A stretch of 64,000 nucleotides of DNA, taken from positions 1 to 64,000 of the forward strand of contig JAEUUI010000013.1 of the NCBI GenBank assembly GCA_016786585.1. The letters run 5' to 3'. Shown here one piece after another: positions 18,218-27,820 of the stretch (the stretch's first letter is position 1; each line of letters starts with the position of its first letter). This stretch comes from Cyclobacteriaceae bacterium (GTDB lineage: Bacteria; Bacteroidota; Bacteroidia; Cytophagales; Cyclobacteriaceae). A program made the translations under genes and the position numbers. The notes below the pieces were generated by a model. The model was not told the DNA's origin, made no database searches, and saw nothing but the letters and a program-made list of their open reading frames with translations.

Positions 18218-21085
18218 ATGAAAATCGATTCCCAGTACCAGGAAAAGTTCGAATCCCGTCACAATGCTCCGGACGCAAAACAAGTAAGCGAAATGCTGGC
18301 CGTTGTTAAGGCAAGCTCGGTAGATGAGCTCATCAGCCAGACTGTTCCAGCTAACATCCGCCTGAAGAAACCATTGAACCTTCCGGCTGCACAAACCGAG
18401 TTTCAGTTTCTGAAAGAATTCAAGGCGCTCGCCTCTAAAAATAAGATCAACAAATCATACATCGGGATGGGTTACTATCCCAACATCACACCGGGTGTTA
18501 TCCTGAGAAACATTCTGGAAAACCCGGGTTGGTACACTGCCTACACTCCCTACCAGGCTGAGATCGCGCAAGGCCGTTTGGAAGCACTGATCAATTACCA
18601 GACGATGGTAATCGATCTGACCGGGATGCAGATTGCCAACGCATCGTTGCTTGACGAAGGTACCGCTGCCGCGGAAGCCATGCACCTGCTGTACGCATCG
18701 CGGAAAGCATCGAAAAAGAATGCGCATAAGTTCTTTGTTGATCAGAATGTATTTCCACAAACCATTGACGTATTAAAAACACGTTCAGCACCAATCGGTG
18801 TTGAACTGGTTGTTGACGACATCAGCAAGCTCGATATCACTGATCCGAACCTGTTCGCGGTGTTTATTCAGTATCCCGACAGCAACGGAGCGATTAAAGA
18901 TCATACAGCATTCATTCAGGCTGCGCATGAAAACGATGTATTCGTTGCCGTTGCCTCTGATTTGCTGGCGTTAACGTTATTAAAATCACCCGGTGAGATG
19001 GATGCCGATATCGTAGTGGGCTCAAGCCAGCGTTTCGGTGTGCCGATGGGATTTGGTGGTCCGCACTCTGCATTCTTCGCTACGAAAGATGACTTCAAAC
19101 GCCAGATGCCGGGAAGAATTATCGGTGCATCGATTGATGCACAGGGAAATCCGGGCTATCGCATGGCGCTGCAAACACGTGAGCAGCACATTCGCAGAGA
19201 GAAAGCGACTTCAAATATCTGTACCGCGCAGGTGTTGCTGGCCGTAATGGCAGGCATGTATGGTGTGTATCACGGCTCAACCGGTTTGAAAAAGATTGCG
19301 GGCCGCGTTCATGGTCTTGCAAAAACGCTGGAGAGCGGCTTAACGGCTGCTGGGTTCAAACAGGTAAACGAACATTACTTCGATACATTGAAAGTTGCCG
19401 TAAGCGACAAGAATGCGATCCAAAAGAAAGCACTTGAGCACGGTGTGAATTTCCGCTACTTCAATGACAACCACATCGGTATCTCCCTTGATGAGACGAC
19501 TTCACAGGAAGATGTACAAACGATTCTGAATATCTTCAGCGCCAAGACTGCGAAAGCAAATGAGACTGTTAGTTGGCCATCAGCGCTGGTCAGAACGTCT
19601 GCCTTCATGACGCATCCCGTATTCAGCTCGCATCACTCTGAACACGAGATGTTGCGCTACATCAAGAAACTCGAGAACAAAGACCTTTCAATGGTACACT
19701 CCATGATTTCCCTGGGATCCTGTACCATGAAGCTCAACTCAACAACCGAAATGATTCCGGTTACGTGGCCTGAACTGGGCAGCATTCACCCATTTGTTCC
19801 GGCTGACCAGGCACAGGGCTATGCGGAGATCACTAAAAATCTTGAAGCATGGCTCGCCGAAATTACCGGCTTCACAGGAGTTTCATTGCAGCCTAACAGC
19901 GGTGCACAAGGCGAGTATGCCGGCCTGATGGTAATCCGTGCGTATCATGCCAACCGCAACGATCACCACCGCAATGTTGCGCTTATCCCGGCATCCGCCC
20001 ACGGTACCAATCCTGCCAGTGCAGTAATGGCTGCCATGGACGTGGTAATTGTAAAGTCAGATGAGGAAGGAAAAATTGACGTTGCCGATCTCAAAGCAAA
20101 AGCAGAACAGTATAAAGACAAGCTGTCGTGCCTGATGGTGACGTATCCGTCAACACACGGAGTATTTGAAGAGTCGATTATTGAAATCTGCGACACCATT
20201 CACAAGCATGGTGGTCTGGTATACATGGATGGGGCAAACATGAACGCACAAGTGGGCCTTACTTCGCCTGCGAATATTGGTGCCGATGTGTGTCACCTGA
20301 ATCTTCACAAAACATTCTGCATTCCGCACGGTGGTGGTGGCCCCGGCATGGGACCAATTTGCGTGAATGATAAACTGAAGCCTTTCCTTCCGGGACACGC
20401 TGTTGTTAAAACCGGTGGTGAAAAAGCTATTCATGCAGTATCCGCAGCTCCCTGGGGAAGTGCCAGCATCCTGGCGATTTCATACGCATACATTGCGATG
20501 ATGGGTGGTGAAGGCCTTACCAATGCTACGAAGATGGCGATCCTCAACGCGAACTATATTAAAGAGCGTTTGAGCGGCAGTTATAAAATTCTGTACACCG
20601 GAACACACGGACGTTGTGCACACGAAATGATCGTGGATTGCCGTGACTTTAAAAAGTCTGGCATCGAAGTTGAAGATATTGCGAAGCGTTTGATGGATTA
20701 TGGATTCCATGCGCCAACCGTATCGTTCCCGGTAGCCGGCACATTAATGATCGAGCCAACCGAGAGCGAACCGAAAGAAGAACTTGATCGTTTCTGCGAT
20801 GCGCTGATTGAAATCAGAAATGAGATTCGCGAAGTGGAAGAAGGTAAAGCGGACAAGGAGAACAACGTGTTGAAAAACGCTCCGCACACGGCTGCCGTAA
20901 TTACGGCCGATGTTTGGGATCGTCCGTACGGAAGACAGAAAGCAGCTTACCCGCTTTCGTTTGTAAAAGATGCGAAGTTCTGGCCTTCGGTTAGCCGGAT
21001 TGATAATGCTTATGGCGACAGAAATCTTGTGTGCAGCTGTCTGCCAATTGAAGAGTACGCGAAGAAAGAAAGTGTAGAAGCTTAA
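18218..21085 (+). CDS. gcvP: Glycine dehydrogenase (aminomethyl-transferring), P protein
   Basis: This 955-residue PLP enzyme decarboxylates glycine and passes the aminomethyl group to lipoylated H protein in the glycine cleavage system. It is the single-chain form with both halves fused. The N-terminal half has [18 protein letters not shown] and the second half carries the PLP-binding Lys698 in HLNLHKTF, followed by the glycine-rich [13 protein letters not shown]. The full length is normal, and no gcvT or gcvH gene is adjacent. Its stop codon overlaps the start of the next gene by one base (TAATG), so the two are probably translationally coupled. Confidence 0.97.
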   Translation: MKIDSQYQEKFESRHNAPDAKQVSEMLAVVKASSVDELISQTVPANIRLKKPLNLPAAQTEFQFLKEFKALASKNKINKSYIGMGYYPNITPGVILRNILENPGWYTAYTPYQAEIAQGRLEALINYQTMVIDLTGMQIANASLLDEGTAAAEAMHLLYASRKASKKNAHKFFVDQNVFPQTIDVLKTRSAPIGVELVVDDISKLDITDPNLFAVFIQYPDSNGAIKDHTAFIQAAHENDVFVAVASDLLALTLLKSPGEMDADIVVGSSQRFGVPMGFGGPHSAFFATKDDFKRQMPGRIIGASIDAQGNPGYRMALQTREQHIRREKATSNICTAQVLLAVMAGMYGVYHGSTGLKKIAGRVHGLAKTLESGLTAAGFKQVNEHYFDTLKVAVSDKNAIQKKALEHGVNFRYFNDNHIGISLDETTSQEDVQTILNIFSAKTAKANETVSWPSALVRTSAFMTHPVFSSHHSEHEMLRYIKKLENKDLSMVHSMISLGSCTMKLNSTTEMIPVTWPELGSIHPFVPADQAQGYAEITKNLEAWLAEITGFTGVSLQPNSGAQGEYAGLMVIRAYHANRNDHHRNVALIPASAHGTNPASAVMAAMDVVIVKSDEEGKIDVADLKAKAEQYKDKLSCLMVTYPSTHGVFEESIIEICDTIHKHGGLVYMDGANMNAQVGLTSPANIGADVCHLNLHKTFCIPHGGGGPGMGPICVNDKLKPFLPGHAVVKTGGEKAIHAVSAAPWGSASILAISYAYIAMMGGEGLTNATKMAILNANYIKERLSGSYKILYTGTHGRCAHEMIVDCRDFKKSGIEVEDIAKRLMDYGFHAPTVSFPVAGTLMIEPTESEPKEELDRFCDALIEIRNEIREVEEGKADKENNVLKNAPHTAAVITADVWDRPYGRQKAAYPLSFVKDAKFWPSVSRIDNAYGDRNLVCSCLPIEEYAKKESVEA

Positions 21086-21543
21086 TGAGAAAACTTTTTG
21101 CAGCATTGATTTTCATGGGTTGCGCTCTATCGAGCGCAGCCCAAAATAAATATACCGGCTTCCCATCGCTGGTGTGGCCTAAGCTTTACGACATCAAGTT
21201 TGAAAAGAAAAAAGACAAGCTGGGTGAATACGATAAGCCGGTTTTCAGTGCCGCTGCAAAATCACTCAATGGAAAACAGGTTACGCTGCCTGGCTACATG
21301 ATTCCGTTCGATACAGGTTCCAAAGGCGCAAACTTTATGTTCTCGTCCATGCCGATTAATGCATGTTTTTTTTGCGGAGTGGGCGGACCTGAATCTGTCG
21401 TGCAGGTTACGATGAAACAACCGTTAACATTCCACGACAAGCCCATTGAAATCAAAGGGATATTACGGCTCAACGATCAGGATCCTGATAAGATGATCTA
21501 TATCCTTGAGCAGGGAGAGTTTATTGGCGAAGTAGAATACTAA
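21085..21543 (+). CDS. Exported DUF3299-like protein
   Basis: This 152-residue protein has a signal peptide ending in SSAAQ near residue 20. The mature part includes LPGYMIPFD and PINACFFCGVGGPESVVQV, the conserved core of DUF3299-type small periplasmic proteins. The two nearby cysteines in CFFC could bind metal or form a disulfide. The molecular function of the family is not known to me. The start codon overlaps the gcvP stop, so it is cotranscribed with a cytoplasmic enzyme gene to which it has no obvious functional link. Confidence 0.8.
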   Translation: MRKLFAALIFMGCALSSAAQNKYTGFPSLVWPKLYDIKFEKKKDKLGEYDKPVFSAAAKSLNGKQVTLPGYMIPFDTGSKGANFMFSSMPINACFFCGVGGPESVVQVTMKQPLTFHDKPIEIKGILRLNDQDPDKMIYILEQGEFIGEVEY

Positions 21544-21546
21544 ACG

Positions 21547-21708
21547 CTACACAAACAGGTAGCACAGTACTCCGATTACGCTCAACGTAATCACCGCCGT
21601 TCCGGCTATAAAGTTCCAGTATTCACGCGCATCCATCATCCCGGAAATTCTCCGGATTTTGTTGATCACATGGCTTCCTTTCCTCACGTTTCTTACTGCC
21701 TGTTCCAT
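21547..21708 (-). CDS. Small single-pass membrane protein
   Basis: This is a predicted 53-residue protein starting MEQAVRNVRK; a TTG seven codons upstream is a weaker start. The N-terminal half is basic and the C-terminal half is one hydrophobic helix (FIAGTAVITLSVIGVLCYLFV) running to the stop. It lies 49 bases downstream of the peptidase gene on the same strand and is convergent with the DUF3299-like gene, ending only three bases from it. I did not recognise a family. The clean basic-plus-transmembrane layout supports a real gene, but its short length leaves doubt. Confidence 0.5.
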   Translation of the reverse strand: MEQAVRNVRKGSHVINKIRRISGMMDAREYWNFIAGTAVITLSVIGVLCYLFV

Positions 21709-21757
21709 ACGATTGGTGTTTAAGTTCAATCATTAAAACGCTGCAGCGTGAGCTTTA

Positions 21758-23131
21758 TTATTTCAGGCCATGTATATCAATCAAATAAATCATCGCGGCC
21801 ATCGAAGCAGCACCCAGTTCCAGTTCGCGCTTGTCGACTTTGTCGAACGTATCCTCCGGAGTGTGGTGATAACTGAAATAGCGTTGAGAATCAGGCAGAA
21901 AGCCGATCAGGGTCGTGCCTTGCGGAGCCAGCGGACTGATGTCTGCACCGCCTCCCTCCTGGCCAAAATCGGTTAATCCGTACGATTCAAACAAATTTTT
22001 CCAGCTTCTGATTTTAGCTTTTGCAGCATCGGTGCCGCTGAGTGTAAATCCGCGTGGTGTAAACCCGCCCCGGTCGGACTCTACGGCAGCAATGTGATTT
22101 TCTTTTTTCGAGGCCGACTGAGCAGCGTATTCCGTACCGCCCCGCAACCCGTTTTCTTCATTCATAAACATTACAGCGCGAATGGTGCGCTTGGGCTTGT
22201 AACCCATGGCTTTGAATATTCTCAACACCTCGATCGACTGAACGCAACCAGTGCCATCGTCATGTGCGCCCTGCGCGAGATCCCACGAATCAAGATGTCC
22301 GCCAACGACAATGATCTCGTCTTTGTATTCCGAACCGTTAATTTGTCCGACAACGTTAAACGAAGGTGCATCCGGAAAAATCTGGCAATGTGTTTCAAAA
22401 TAGAATTGAAGTCCGGCATCATTCTTTAATAAGTTGCTTAGCAAGTCAGCGTGTTTGGTGCTTACTGCAATCGCGGGAATTTTCGGTACGTTCGGTGCAT
22501 AGCCTAACGAACCGGTATGCGGATAGTCTTCCGGGTTAATGCCCATCGAACGGACAATTACGCCAACCGCTCCATACTTGGCTGCTTCGCTTGCCCCTCC
22601 CCCGCGCTGATTAACGGCTCCTCCATACGCGGTGAAGGTTTGAATCTGGGTGGGATCCATCGGACGATTAAAGAATACAATCTTGCCTTTGATGTTCTTT
22701 TCACCCAACCGTTTCAGGTCATCGAAATTTTTTACTTCTACAACACTTCCGGTTATTCCTTCGGGACCTGTGCCGATGGAATTTCCCAACGCACATACGT
22801 TGAGATCAACCGTTCCCATCTTCTTTGAATTCAACACACGCCCAACTTCCTGTTGTCCGCGCTCCCAATGCGGAACCATCACCGGCTGAAGCCATACCGA
22901 ATCGAAGTCGAAGTTTTGCATGATGTGTCGCGTCCACTCCACCGATGCAGCCGCTCCCGGTGAACCGCTTAACCGTGAGCCGATCTTTGTGGTAAGATAT
23001 TCCAGCATTTCATACGACTTGCCGCGCGCGAGTGCTTCATCGTAAATGGCACGGATAGTTGTTTCATCGGAAGATTGAGCACGTACCTGAGATGCAAGCA
23101 CAAGTAAGGCGAATGCGAACAAATATTTCAT
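21758..23131 (-). CDS. Exported M28-family peptidase, carboxypeptidase Q-like (second copy)
   Basis: This 457-residue exported metallopeptidase has a signal peptide ending in QVRAQ (about residue 19). A protease-associated domain lies at about residues 120-250, with KGKIVFFNRPM and KYGAVGVIVRSMG. The M28 zinc blocks follow: VVGGHLDSWDLAQGAHDDGTG, MFMNEENGLRGGTEY, and YFSYHHTPEDTFDKVDKREL. The arrangement resembles plasma glutamate carboxypeptidase (carboxypeptidase Q) type enzymes. It probably hydrolyses dipeptides in the periplasm. The small membrane-protein gene follows on the same strand, and the TauE/SafE gene starts divergently 39 bases away. Confidence 0.92.
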   Translation of the reverse strand: MKYLFAFALLVLASQVRAQSSDETTIRAIYDEALARGKSYEMLEYLTTKIGSRLSGSPGAAASVEWTRHIMQNFDFDSVWLQPVMVPHWERGQQEVGRVLNSKKMGTVDLNVCALGNSIGTGPEGITGSVVEVKNFDDLKRLGEKNIKGKIVFFNRPMDPTQIQTFTAYGGAVNQRGGGASEAAKYGAVGVIVRSMGINPEDYPHTGSLGYAPNVPKIPAIAVSTKHADLLSNLLKNDAGLQFYFETHCQIFPDAPSFNVVGQINGSEYKDEIIVVGGHLDSWDLAQGAHDDGTGCVQSIEVLRIFKAMGYKPKRTIRAVMFMNEENGLRGGTEYAAQSASKKENHIAAVESDRGGFTPRGFTLSGTDAAKAKIRSWKNLFESYGLTDFGQEGGGADISPLAPQGTTLIGFLPDSQRYFSYHHTPEDTFDKVDKRELELGAASMAAMIYLIDIHGLK

Positions 23132-23170
23132 TGGAGGATTTTTGGGTAATTTACCGCTTTCAAAAAAATA

Positions 23171-23983
23171 ATGCTGTTAAATCTGTTGTATGTACTGGCA
23201 GGAGTTATCGGTGGCCTGATTGCCGGACTAACCGGTTTGGGTACGGGCATAGTGATGCTGGGCGTTATACCGATTATGCTTGTACCGTACGGGGTACCCG
23301 ATTCACAAATCGTAAGCGTAATCATTGCCAATACAATTTTTGCCACGCTGGTATCGTCATTCGCGAACGTTATCACCACCATGCGTCAGAAAATGTTCTT
23401 CTGGAAAGAAACGCTTTGGGTTGGCGTGTTTGCAGTGATCTTTTCCTTTCTCGTTTTTGAATGGATTGTGGGAAGCAGTTTCTATTCCAAAACCGTTTTT
23501 AATTCCATCATCATCGGTTTCATGATGATCATCATTCTGCAAACGTTCCGCAAGCTGAAATTATCAAACGTACAGGATGAGCACGTTACACCGATCAAAC
23601 TAACACTCACGGGAGTATTTGGCGGTACGCTTGCCGGCTTCACCGGGCTCGGGGGCGGCACGGTTTTAATTCCGTTACTAAATCTTTGGCAGAAAGTAGA
23701 CATCAAAAAAGCGAAGTCGATTTCGTTTGGTGTGATCTTTTTAATCGCACTCTGGCTTACCACATACAATATGTTTTTTGGTGACACCCTTTCGGTTGCC
23801 GGGAGCCAGGGCCTGATCATTTTTCCGCTGGTGTTACCGTTGGCTATTGGTGTTTTGATCGGCTCCCCGTTAGGTGTGATCATCAGTCAGAAGATGTCGT
23901 CCCGGGCGGTAACGGTTGTGTTTCTGATTATGGTGAGCATCGTGACGGTTCAAAAAATTCTTGACCTGGCCGGCCTGAACTAA
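23171..23983 (+). CDS. TauE/SafE-family sulfite or sulfonate exporter-like permease
   Basis: This 270-residue inner membrane protein has about eight hydrophobic helices. The family's internal duplication is visible as two glycine-rich motifs, GGLIAGLTGLGTGIVMLG at the N-terminus and GGTLAGFTGLGGGTVLIP near residue 155. Members export or import small organic or sulfur anions such as sulfite, sulfoacetate or related compounds. No sulfur-metabolism gene is next to it, so the substrate is open. It starts 39 bases from the divergent peptidase gene, and a 133-base leader separates it from serine dehydratase. Confidence 0.9.
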   Translation: MLLNLLYVLAGVIGGLIAGLTGLGTGIVMLGVIPIMLVPYGVPDSQIVSVIIANTIFATLVSSFANVITTMRQKMFFWKETLWVGVFAVIFSFLVFEWIVGSSFYSKTVFNSIIIGFMMIIILQTFRKLKLSNVQDEHVTPIKLTLTGVFGGTLAGFTGLGGGTVLIPLLNLWQKVDIKKAKSISFGVIFLIALWLTTYNMFFGDTLSVAGSQGLIIFPLVLPLAIGVLIGSPLGVIISQKMSSRAVTVVFLIMVSIVTVQKILDLAGLN

Positions 23984-24011
23984 AGTTTTGTTTCAATCGT
24001 TTGAAATAGTG

Positions 24012-24019
24012 TAATTTTG
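24012..24019 (+). promoter_or_regulatory. TTTG-N21-TAnnTTTG promoter of the serine dehydratase gene
   Basis: TAATTTTG matches the Bacteroidota -7 box, and TTTG at 23987-23990 lies 21 bases upstream as a -33 element. The start codon is at 24117, giving a leader of roughly 90 bases. A small inverted repeat (TTTCAA, TTGAAA; 23991-24006) sits between the two boxes and could be an operator. Confidence 0.55.
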
Positions 24020-24116
24020 ATGAACTACGTCATTCTGAACCTAGTTTTTTGGGGAGAAGAATTCCCTAAGATAACGGGGCATTAGTTCATACTGACAATT
24101 GAATAGCAAAAATCTT

Positions 24117-25022
24117 ATGGCCTTCCTTTTCGATTCATTCGCGTCATGGAAACAGTACAGCATCGATAAAAAGATGTCGCTCGTGCAGGTAGTGGTGGAA
24201 TACGAATGCACCCAAAAGAACCGCACCGAAAAAGAAATCTGGGACGGACTTTCGCGCGCCTGGGAGGTAATGAAAGATGCAGTGCAAACCGGGCTCACCG
24301 AAGACATGACCTCACGCTCAGGTATGATTAACAACGGAGCCAAGAAAGTGTATAACTACCCGACTCCCGTTCTCTCAAAAGAATTTCAAAACCTTATCTC
24401 ACGCGCCCTTGCCGCGAAAGAAGTTAACTCGTGCATGGGTCGTATCGTGGCTGCACCAACGGCCGGTGCCAGTGGCATCATGCCCGGAGTTCTGTATACG
24501 TTACAGGAAATCCATCACGTAGACGATCAAAAAATTCTTGAAGCCATGTTGCTCGCAGCAGGCATTGCCCTGATCATGGAACAGAAGGCAAGCATCGCGG
24601 GCGCAGTAGGTGGCTGCCAGGCAGAAACCGGCACGGCAGCAGCGATGGGTTCGGGCGCCATTGTGTATTGCATGGATGGCAACACCGATCAGATTTTTAA
24701 TGCCGTGGCGATAACCGTTCAGTGCATGCTCGGATTGGTGTGCGACCCGGTCGCAGGATTGGTGGAAGTTCCCTGTGTGGTGCGTAATGCAAGTGCTGCC
24801 GCGATTGCGAACAGTTCCGCACAGATCGGGTTAGCAAATGTTAGCAGCGTGATTCCGGTTGATGAAGTGATTGAAGCCATGGGCGAGATTGGCGCCAGCA
24901 TGGAAACACGCTATAAAGAAACCGCGTTAGGCGGATTAGCTGCTACCAAAACCGGCCAGGCTATTTCTAAAAAAGTTCTCATCCGCGACATTGAAGTATT
25001 GCCCGATGAGGAGGTGAAGTGA
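24117..25022 (+). CDS. sdaAA: L-serine ammonia-lyase, iron-sulfur type, alpha chain
   Basis: This is the 301-residue alpha chain of iron-sulfur-dependent L-serine dehydratase, which converts serine to pyruvate and ammonia. Family blocks include AAPTAGASGIMPG, GGCQAETGTAAAMG and VCDPVAGLVEVPCVVRN. Conserved cysteines in GGCQAE, MLGLVCDP and VPCVVRN are the likely 4Fe-4S ligands. I start at the ATG (MAFLFDSF) at 24117 rather than the in-frame TTG at 24099. The beta chain is not encoded nearby, so it must lie elsewhere. With gcvP and the peptidases it fits a region devoted to amino-acid breakdown. Confidence 0.92.
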   Translation: MAFLFDSFASWKQYSIDKKMSLVQVVVEYECTQKNRTEKEIWDGLSRAWEVMKDAVQTGLTEDMTSRSGMINNGAKKVYNYPTPVLSKEFQNLISRALAAKEVNSCMGRIVAAPTAGASGIMPGVLYTLQEIHHVDDQKILEAMLLAAGIALIMEQKASIAGAVGGCQAETGTAAAMGSGAIVYCMDGNTDQIFNAVAITVQCMLGLVCDPVAGLVEVPCVVRNASAAAIANSSAQIGLANVSSVIPVDEVIEAMGEIGASMETRYKETALGGLAATKTGQAISKKVLIRDIEVLPDEEVK

Positions 25023-25026
25023 TAAT

Positions 25027-25042
25027 GTTTATCTTTATAAAC
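25027..25042. repeat. Palindrome between the serine dehydratase and lipoprotein genes
   Basis: GTTTAT-CTTT-ATAAAC is a perfect six-base inverted repeat, 16 bases before the lipoprotein start codon. It contains a near-match to the -7 box (TATCTTTA) and could be promoter or operator sequence. It has no T-run. Confidence 0.3.
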
Positions 25043-25058
25043 GTCATCGCAACCTGTT

Positions 25059-25787
25059 ATGAAGTTTGTACTCGCCCCCGTAATCTTGTTTTTTGTCTTT
25101 TTCGGATGTAATCAAAAACCTACGATTAACCCCGGAATTAACATCGACACCACTGCAACAGTCGATGACCGATTATCTGATACTACAAAAACACTGGTCG
25201 CTAGTTTGCCGATAAAGTTCGACAGCACGGATGTCACTTTATTTGCAGTAAGCTTCGTTGAGTTGGAATCAAACCGAGGATACGTCAAGAGTGAATACGG
25301 ATCGTCATACTCCGGAGGGAATATTTCTTTTTCGTTAGGCAATGACTACGTAGATGGAAGTTTTGTGAATTTGATCTTTAAACTGAAGGACGGCCAAACG
25401 AGAAAACTTACAGAAATGAAGGCCAATTTTGATCAGGTCAGTTTTCTCAGAGAAGTTTTTAAAAAAACGGGTGCAGGATACCTGATTTATTTTATCTATG
25501 ACCGCGATACAAATGGAGATCGGGAATATGACTCACAGGATTTGCGCGCGCTCTATATCAGTAAATTAGACGGCAGTGATTTCAAAAAAATATCGCAAGA
25601 GTTACATGATTTCCATGACTACGAATTCATTGAAGATGAAATGCGCTGGTATTTCAGAACCTTGGAAGATCGTGATAACGATGGGATGTTAACAACACGC
25701 GATACATTTCATCATTACTATATTTCCTTTACGGGCAATGGTTATTCCGTTACCGAGTATAATCCGCTTGAAATTTTTGGTAAGTAG
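25059..25787 (+). CDS. Lipoprotein with EF-hand-like acidic loops
   Basis: This 242-residue lipoprotein has a type II signal peptide ending in VFFGC, with lipidated Cys17. Two acidic loops resemble EF-hand or dockerin calcium-binding loops: DRDTNGDREYDSQD near residue 148 and DRDNDGMLTTRD near residue 208. The rest is predicted beta-rich with no recognised family. It lies 22 bases before the GH127 gene, with which it is probably cotranscribed. A calcium-binding accessory role at the cell surface or in the periplasm is possible but inferred only from the loops and position. Confidence 0.75.
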   Translation: MKFVLAPVILFFVFFGCNQKPTINPGINIDTTATVDDRLSDTTKTLVASLPIKFDSTDVTLFAVSFVELESNRGYVKSEYGSSYSGGNISFSLGNDYVDGSFVNLIFKLKDGQTRKLTEMKANFDQVSFLREVFKKTGAGYLIYFIYDRDTNGDREYDSQDLRALYISKLDGSDFKKISQELHDFHDYEFIEDEMRWYFRTLEDRDNDGMLTTRDTFHHYYISFTGNGYSVTEYNPLEIFGK

Positions 25788-25809
25788 CCATTAAACCCTG
25801 AAACATCGC

Positions 25810-27819
25810 ATGAAAAAATTAGTGTCACCACTTCTATTGTTATTCATTTCACTATCGGTCTTCGCTCAGAAAAAAGACTACCCAATCACGCCTGTTCCAT
25901 TCACAAATGTGAAGCTCACCGATAAATTCTGGCTGCCGCGGATTCAAACCAACCACACTGTTACCATTCCTGCATCATTCGAACGGTGCAAGACTACCGG
26001 CCGCATCAAAAACTTTGAAATGGCTGCCGCGCGAAGCGGAAAGTTCTGTACCGTGTATCCGTTCGATGACACAGATATTTACAAAACAATCGAAGGCGCT
26101 TCGTTTTCACTGAGCCTGATTCCCGACAAAAAGCTTGAGCTGTACATCGACTCTCTGATTCAGATCATCGGCAGCGCGCAGGAACCTGACGGCTACCTCT
26201 ATACCGCACGAACCATCAACCCGCAGAATGTTCATCCCTGGCTGGGCAAAGAACGCTGGGAGAAAGAACGGGAACATAGTCACGAACTTTATAATGCCGG
26301 CCATTTGTACGAAGCTGCTGCCGCTCATTACCTCGCCACTGGCAAAACGAACCTGTTAAACATTGCATTAAAAAATGCCGACCTCGTTTGCTCCGTCTTC
26401 GGGCCGGATAAAAAACATGTCGCCCCCGGCCATGAAGTAGTGGAGATGGGCCTGGTAAAGCTCTACCGGATTACCGGTAAGGCCGAGTATTTAAACACAG
26501 CGAAATTCTTCATCGAAGAGCGCGGTCATTTTAAATATGATTCACTGAGCAAAGACCCGTACAAAAATGGATCATACTGGCAGGATCACAAACCGGTTGT
26601 GAAGCAGGACGAAGCCATCGGGCATGCCGTACGTGCCGGGTATTTGTATGCCGCAATGGCTGATGTAGCCGCACTCACGGACGACAAAGATTTTCTAAAC
26701 GCCATCGATAAAATCTGGAATAATGTAGTGCAGAAGAAAATTTATGTTCAGGGTGGCGTTGGCGCGGTTGGGGATGGTGAACGCTTTGGCGGAAACTACG
26801 AGCTCCCAAATGCAACAGCCTACAACGAAACATGTGCCGCGATCGCGAATGTGTACTGGAACCAGCGCATGTTCCAGTTGCACGGTGAATCGAAATACAT
26901 CGACATCCTGGAGAAGTCGCTGTACAATGGATTACTTTCCGGTGTGGGCATGGATGGTAAATCGTTCTTCTACACAAACGCAATGGAGATCAAACGGCAT
27001 TTCAAACATGGCGACATGGAAGCCGAACGTGCGGGCTGGTTCACATGCTCATGCTGCCCGACTAACGTTACGCGGTTGATTCCTTCTATTCCGGGATACA
27101 TGTACGCACTGAAAGAAAATAACGTATACATCAACCTGTTTGCAACCAGTACAAGCACCATCACACTCAACTCCAAAAAAGTCACCATCACGCAGCAGAA
27201 CAACTATCCGTGGGAAGGTAATCTGCTATTTACCGTTGATCCAGCTTCCGCAACGGCTTTTACCATACGCATCCGAATTCCGGGTTGGGCGCAAGGCCAG
27301 GCAATGCCTTCTGATTTGTATGCATTCGAAGATACGACAACCAAAAAAATTGTGATCAATATTAACGGTAAGCCAACCGAATACACCATGGAAAACGGCT
27401 ACGCAGTAATCACCAAAACCTGGAAGAAGGGCGACCAGGTTCGACTTACATTACCGATGACCGTTGAAAAAATTATTTCGAACGAAAAGGTGGTCAACAA
27501 TAAAGGTAAAGTTGCGCTGCAGTTTGGGCCGCTTATTTATTGTTTTGAATCCCCCGACAATTCCGGAACTGCGAGCAATTTAATTGTTCCGGAAAACACA
27601 TCATTCACTCCCACGTATCAATCAACCTTGCTGAATGGCGTGATGACGCTACAGGGAAATGGGCTTGCGGTGATTGTCGATCCGGATAAAAATACCGTCA
27701 CCACGAAAGCACAAACCATTACCGCAATTCCATACTATTCATGGGCGCATCGTGGAAAAGGCGAGATGGCAGTGTGGGTTCCGCAAAAAGTTTCCGGGAT
27801 AGAAATCCTTACCGACTAG
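25810..27819 (+). CDS. Exported GH127-family (DUF1680) glycosidase, beta-L-arabinofuranosidase-like
   Basis: This 669-residue exported enzyme has a signal peptide ending in SVFAQ near residue 19. It belongs to glycoside hydrolase family 127 (former DUF1680). The zinc site of the family is visible: Glu340 and Cys342 in AYNETCAA, and Cys415-Cys416 in TCSCCPTN, almost the same numbering as in the characterised bifidobacterial enzyme, where a zinc-bound cysteine is the nucleophile. An alpha/alpha-barrel (to about residue 430) is followed by beta-sandwich domains. The likely substrate is beta-L-arabinofuranoside, although GH127 members vary. The stop codon is followed by one base and then the GH18 start, so the two enzymes are tightly coupled. 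Confidence 0.93.
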   Translation: MKKLVSPLLLLFISLSVFAQKKDYPITPVPFTNVKLTDKFWLPRIQTNHTVTIPASFERCKTTGRIKNFEMAAARSGKFCTVYPFDDTDIYKTIEGASFSLSLIPDKKLELYIDSLIQIIGSAQEPDGYLYTARTINPQNVHPWLGKERWEKEREHSHELYNAGHLYEAAAAHYLATGKTNLLNIALKNADLVCSVFGPDKKHVAPGHEVVEMGLVKLYRITGKAEYLNTAKFFIEERGHFKYDSLSKDPYKNGSYWQDHKPVVKQDEAIGHAVRAGYLYAAMADVAALTDDKDFLNAIDKIWNNVVQKKIYVQGGVGAVGDGERFGGNYELPNATAYNETCAAIANVYWNQRMFQLHGESKYIDILEKSLYNGLLSGVGMDGKSFFYTNAMEIKRHFKHGDMEAERAGWFTCSCCPTNVTRLIPSIPGYMYALKENNVYINLFATSTSTITLNSKKVTITQQNNYPWEGNLLFTVDPASATAFTIRIRIPGWAQGQAMPSDLYAFEDTTTKKIVININGKPTEYTMENGYAVITKTWKKGDQVRLTLPMTVEKIISNEKVVNNKGKVALQFGPLIYCFESPDNSGTASNLIVPENTSFTPTYQSTLLNGVMTLQGNGLAVIVDPDKNTVTTKAQTITAIPYYSWAHRGKGEMAVWVPQKVSGIEILTD

Positions 27820-27820
27820 A

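Noticed and set aside
16501-23131. Tandem duplication of the two M28 peptidases
   Set aside because: They share family motifs, but the rest of the sequences and the domain order differ, so they are distant paralogues, not a recent duplication.
24020-24085. Possible 21-codon leader peptide before the serine dehydratase gene
   Set aside because: Its ATG would lie before the transcript start predicted from the -7 box, and the peptide has no run of regulatory codons.
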